From PFJX01 sp044227325 (GTDB taxonomy: Bacteria; Pseudomonadota; Gammaproteobacteria; Burkholderiales; Thiobacillaceae): a stretch of 64,000 nt of DNA. Of the stretch, positions 62,202 to 64,000 are shown piece by piece (the stretch's first letter is position 1; each line of letters opens with the position of its first letter). A program made the position numbers and the translations under genes. The notes beneath the pieces were generated by a model, which made no database searches, was not told where the DNA came from, and saw only the letters and a program-made list of their open reading frames with translations. Location of the stretch: the NCBI GenBank assembly GCA_044227325.1, contig JBGAFI010000009.1, forward strand, positions 62,001 through 126,000, read 5' to 3'.

Positions 62202-62219
62202 ATGAGCCGAACGGCTCAT
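62202..62219. promoter_or_regulatory. Second perfect copy of the ATGAGCCGAACGGCTCAT palindrome
   Basis: Identical in all 18 bases to the copy at 46709, here in the 103-nt gap between tpsA and the ExbB fusion gene, about 80 nt before its start codon and not followed by a T-run. This makes a simple terminator role unlikely for this copy. Confidence 0.6.
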
Positions 62220-62290
62220 GCCGCATTCACGGCACCGTAACAGCCCGGCACAACAATACAAAGCTTTGTGGCACGACCTCCGGGCTTTCG

Positions 62291-64000
62291 ATGATTCGCA
62301 TTCTGCTGTCCCTGTTACTGATGTTGGCGATGACGCCGGCCCATGCTTGGTGGAACGGCGATTGGTCCGGCCGCAAAGCCATTACCCTGGATACTTCGGC
62401 GACCGGCGCCGAGATCCGCGAGGGCCTGGCCGACGTGCCGGTGCTGGTCCGCCTGCATACCGGCAACTTCGATTTCCTCGCGGCCAAGCCGGACGGCGCC
62501 GATCTGCGCTTCATCGGCGAGGACGACAAGACGCCGCTGCGTTTCCATATCGAGAAGTTCGATGCGGTGAACCAGTTGGCGCTGGTCTGGGTGCAAGTGC
62601 CCAAGCTGCAACCGGGCAACAAGACGCAGAAGGTCTGGCTGTATTTCGGCAACGAGGCGGCGCCCGCCGCGAGCGACGCGAAGGGAAGCTACGACGTCAA
62701 CCAGATCGGCGTCTGGCACTTCGCGGAGGAGGCGGGCGCGCCCCAGGACAGCACCGGTTACGCGAACCATGCCCGGGAATTCACCGGCAAGCGCCTCGCC
62801 GGCGCCATCGGCGGCGGCATCGGTTTCGACGGCGAATCCACCCTGGTCATTCCCGCGTCGCCGTCCCTGAAGGTCGGTCCGGCGGCCGGTTTCACCTTTT
62901 CGGCCTGGGTGCATTCCACGGAAGCCGCGCAAAACTCGGTGCTGTTCAGCCGCGTCGACGGCAAAAAATCCATGGTTCTGGAATTGCGGGACGGCAAGCT
63001 GGTGGCCGCGGTGGACGACGGCGACGTGAATCTGCGCAGCGTGCCGCCGGTGGATCTGCCCACCACGGGCTGGTTCCATCTCGCCATGGCGGTGGGCGAG
63101 GAGGTCGCGCTCTACGTCAACGGCCAGAAGGTGGCGGGCGTGGAGGCGCGTTGTCCGGAGATGGGCGGCGAGTTCGTGCTGGGACGCGGCTTCCACGGCG
63201 AGATGGACGAGGTGGAACTGGCCAACGTGGCGCGCGGCGCCGACTGGATCAAGGTGGCGGCCCTGGGCCAGGGCGCCGACGCGAAGCTCACCGTTTACGG
63301 CGAGGACGAGGAGGAGGCGGGCGGCGGCGAGGCCTCCTACTTCGGCGTCATCCTCCAGAGCGTGACTCTGGACGGCTGGGTGGTCATCGTCATCCTGATG
63401 GTCATGCTGGGCATCAGCGCCATGGTGATGGCGACCAAGGCCATGGTGGTGAACAAGACCGAGAGGGCGAACCGGCAATTCATGGATGCCTTCCGCGGCC
63501 TCAAGGGCAAGGACACCGCCGCGCTGGACCAGGAGGAGGACGCGGAGGACGCCGACCTGAAGGATTCAGGGCTGGCTTCCATCGTCTTCGGCCACCACGA
63601 CCACTACCAGAATGCCAGCCTGTACCGCATCTACCACGCGGGCATCCAGGAGGTGAAGAAGCGGGTGGGCGAGCGCGCCGACGCGGAACTGTCGCCCCAG
63701 GCGCTGAACGCGATCCGCGCCACCCTGGACGGCACCCTGGTGCGCGAGAACCAGAAGCTCAACAGCCTGATGGTGCTGCTCACCATTGCGATTTCCGGCG
63801 GCCCCTTCCTGGGCCTGCTGGGCACGGTGGTGGGCGTCATGATCACCTTCGCCGCCATCGCCGCCACCGGCGACGTCAACGTGGCGGCCATCGCCCCCGG
63901 CATCGCGGCGGCCCTGGTCGCCACCGTGGCGGGCCTGGCCGTGGCCATCCCTTCCCTGTTCGGCTACAACTACCTGGGCTCGCGCATCAAGTCCATCGCC
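62291..64000 (+). CDS. DUF2341/LamG-like domain fused to MotA/TolQ/ExbB proton channel (3' end off window)
   Basis: The frame is open for 570 codons to the last base. Signal peptide 1-19 (ending PAHA) is followed by a DUF2341-like region (WWNGDWSGRKAITLDTSATG, about 20-125), a LamG/concanavalin-like region (about 150-320, FTFSAWVHSTEAAQNSVLFSRVDG, GEMDEVELANVARGADW), an acidic linker, a membrane helix (about 358-377, GWVVIVILMVMLG), a cytoplasmic helical segment, and two helices of the MotA/TolQ/ExbB channel (GGPFLGLLGTVVGVMITFAAIA near 505 and GIAAALVATVAGLAVAIPSLFGYNYLG near 540). The family converts proton flow into force on a TonB/TolA/ExbD-like partner. The fused outer part suggests it acts on a surface polysaccharide or protein, perhaps TpsA. 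ExbD and TonB-like genes would be expected next. Confidence 0.88.
   Translation, partial: MIRILLSLLLMLAMTPAHAWWNGDWSGRKAITLDTSATGAEIREGLADVPVLVRLHTGNFDFLAAKPDGADLRFIGEDDKTPLRFHIEKFDAVNQLALVWVQVPKLQPGNKTQKVWLYFGNEAAPAASDAKGSYDVNQIGVWHFAEEAGAPQDSTGYANHAREFTGKRLAGAIGGGIGFDGESTLVIPASPSLKVGPAAGFTFSAWVHSTEAAQNSVLFSRVDGKKSMVLELRDGKLVAAVDDGDVNLRSVPPVDLPTTGWFHLAMAVGEEVALYVNGQKVAGVEARCPEMGGEFVLGRGFHGEMDEVELANVARGADWIKVAALGQGADAKLTVYGEDEEEAGGGEASYFGVILQSVTLDGWVVIVILMVMLGISAMVMATKAMVVNKTERANRQFMDAFRGLKGKDTAALDQEEDAEDADLKDSGLASIVFGHHDHYQNASLYRIYHAGIQEVKKRVGERADAELSPQALNAIRATLDGTLVRENQKLNSLMVLLTIAISGGPFLGLLGTVVGVMITFAAIAATGDVNVAAIAPGIAAALVATVAGLAVAIPSLFGYNYLGSRIKSIA

Noticed and set aside
57298..62226. A 1642-residue open frame on the - strand opposite tpsA
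   Set aside because: It mirrors the periodic codon use of tpsA; the composition (His, Gln, Arg, Gly) is typical of a reverse-complement shadow and no start context or motif supports it.
62267..62284. TGGCACGACCTCC as a sigma-54 promoter for the ExbB fusion
   Set aside because: The -24 half is perfect, but the downstream GC is two bases out of place and TTGC is absent.

Overview
The window looks like a chromosomal piece of a GC-rich betaproteobacterium. The hydrogenase gene order is that of the Ralstonia eutropha (Cupriavidus necator) membrane-bound [NiFe]-hydrogenase megaplasmid locus. There are PEP-CTERM proteins with an EpsA-type regulator, and the tmRNA tag reads ANDDTYALAA. No 16S gene is present, so a family within the Betaproteobacteria cannot be fixed from the sequence.

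Bases 1-24271 are one uptake-hydrogenase locus on the + strand. It runs large subunit (partial), cytochrome b, maturation factors hupDFGHIJK, hypABFCDE, hypX, then the H2-sensing regulators hoxA, hoxB, hoxC and hoxJ. Three features make it unlike a textbook locus. (a) A family of roughly 90-125 bp double-palindromic repeats sits at many gene junctions and inside hypF and hypX without breaking their reading frames. (b) Foreign-looking genes are wedged in: a small secreted protein between hypB and hypF, a DUF4258-like/DUF2283 pair plus a hypD 5' remnant between hypC and hypD, a DUF559 (Vsr-like) nuclease gene bracketed by two repeat copies between hypE and hypX, and a PEP-CTERM gene plus a decayed RES/Xre toxin-antitoxin pair between hoxC and hoxJ. 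(c) The DUF559 gene and the repeats together look like a candidate mobile element.

Bases 24282-32168 hold a large acyltransferase/SGNH O-acetylase and a three-gene sensory operon (CheB-CheR-PAS fusion and two PAS histidine kinases, all overlapping by 4 nt). Bases 32271-36715 (- strand) are a nikKMLQO-type nickel ECF transporter followed by an outer-membrane barrel gene, which fits the nickel demand of the hydrogenase. Bases 36883-45717 are housekeeping: lplT, a LysR regulator, ubiG, gph, ssrA (tmRNA), a DsbA-family protein, rdgC, cimA and a MEKHLA protein.

Bases 45891-64000 form a cell-surface locus: the LuxR-type regulator EpsA, a PEP-CTERM protein, a 497-residue secreted protein, a TpsB transporter, a 3669-residue TpsA exoprotein, and the start of a protein that joins a DUF2341/LamG-like lectin region to a MotA/TolQ/ExbB proton channel. 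A palindrome (core AGCCGAAnGGCT) occurs upstream of the PEP-CTERM gene and again upstream of the ExbB fusion, and may tie these genes together. The coupling of two-partner secretion with a lectin-bearing proton-channel subunit and the repeat/DUF559 element are the two most interesting systems here.
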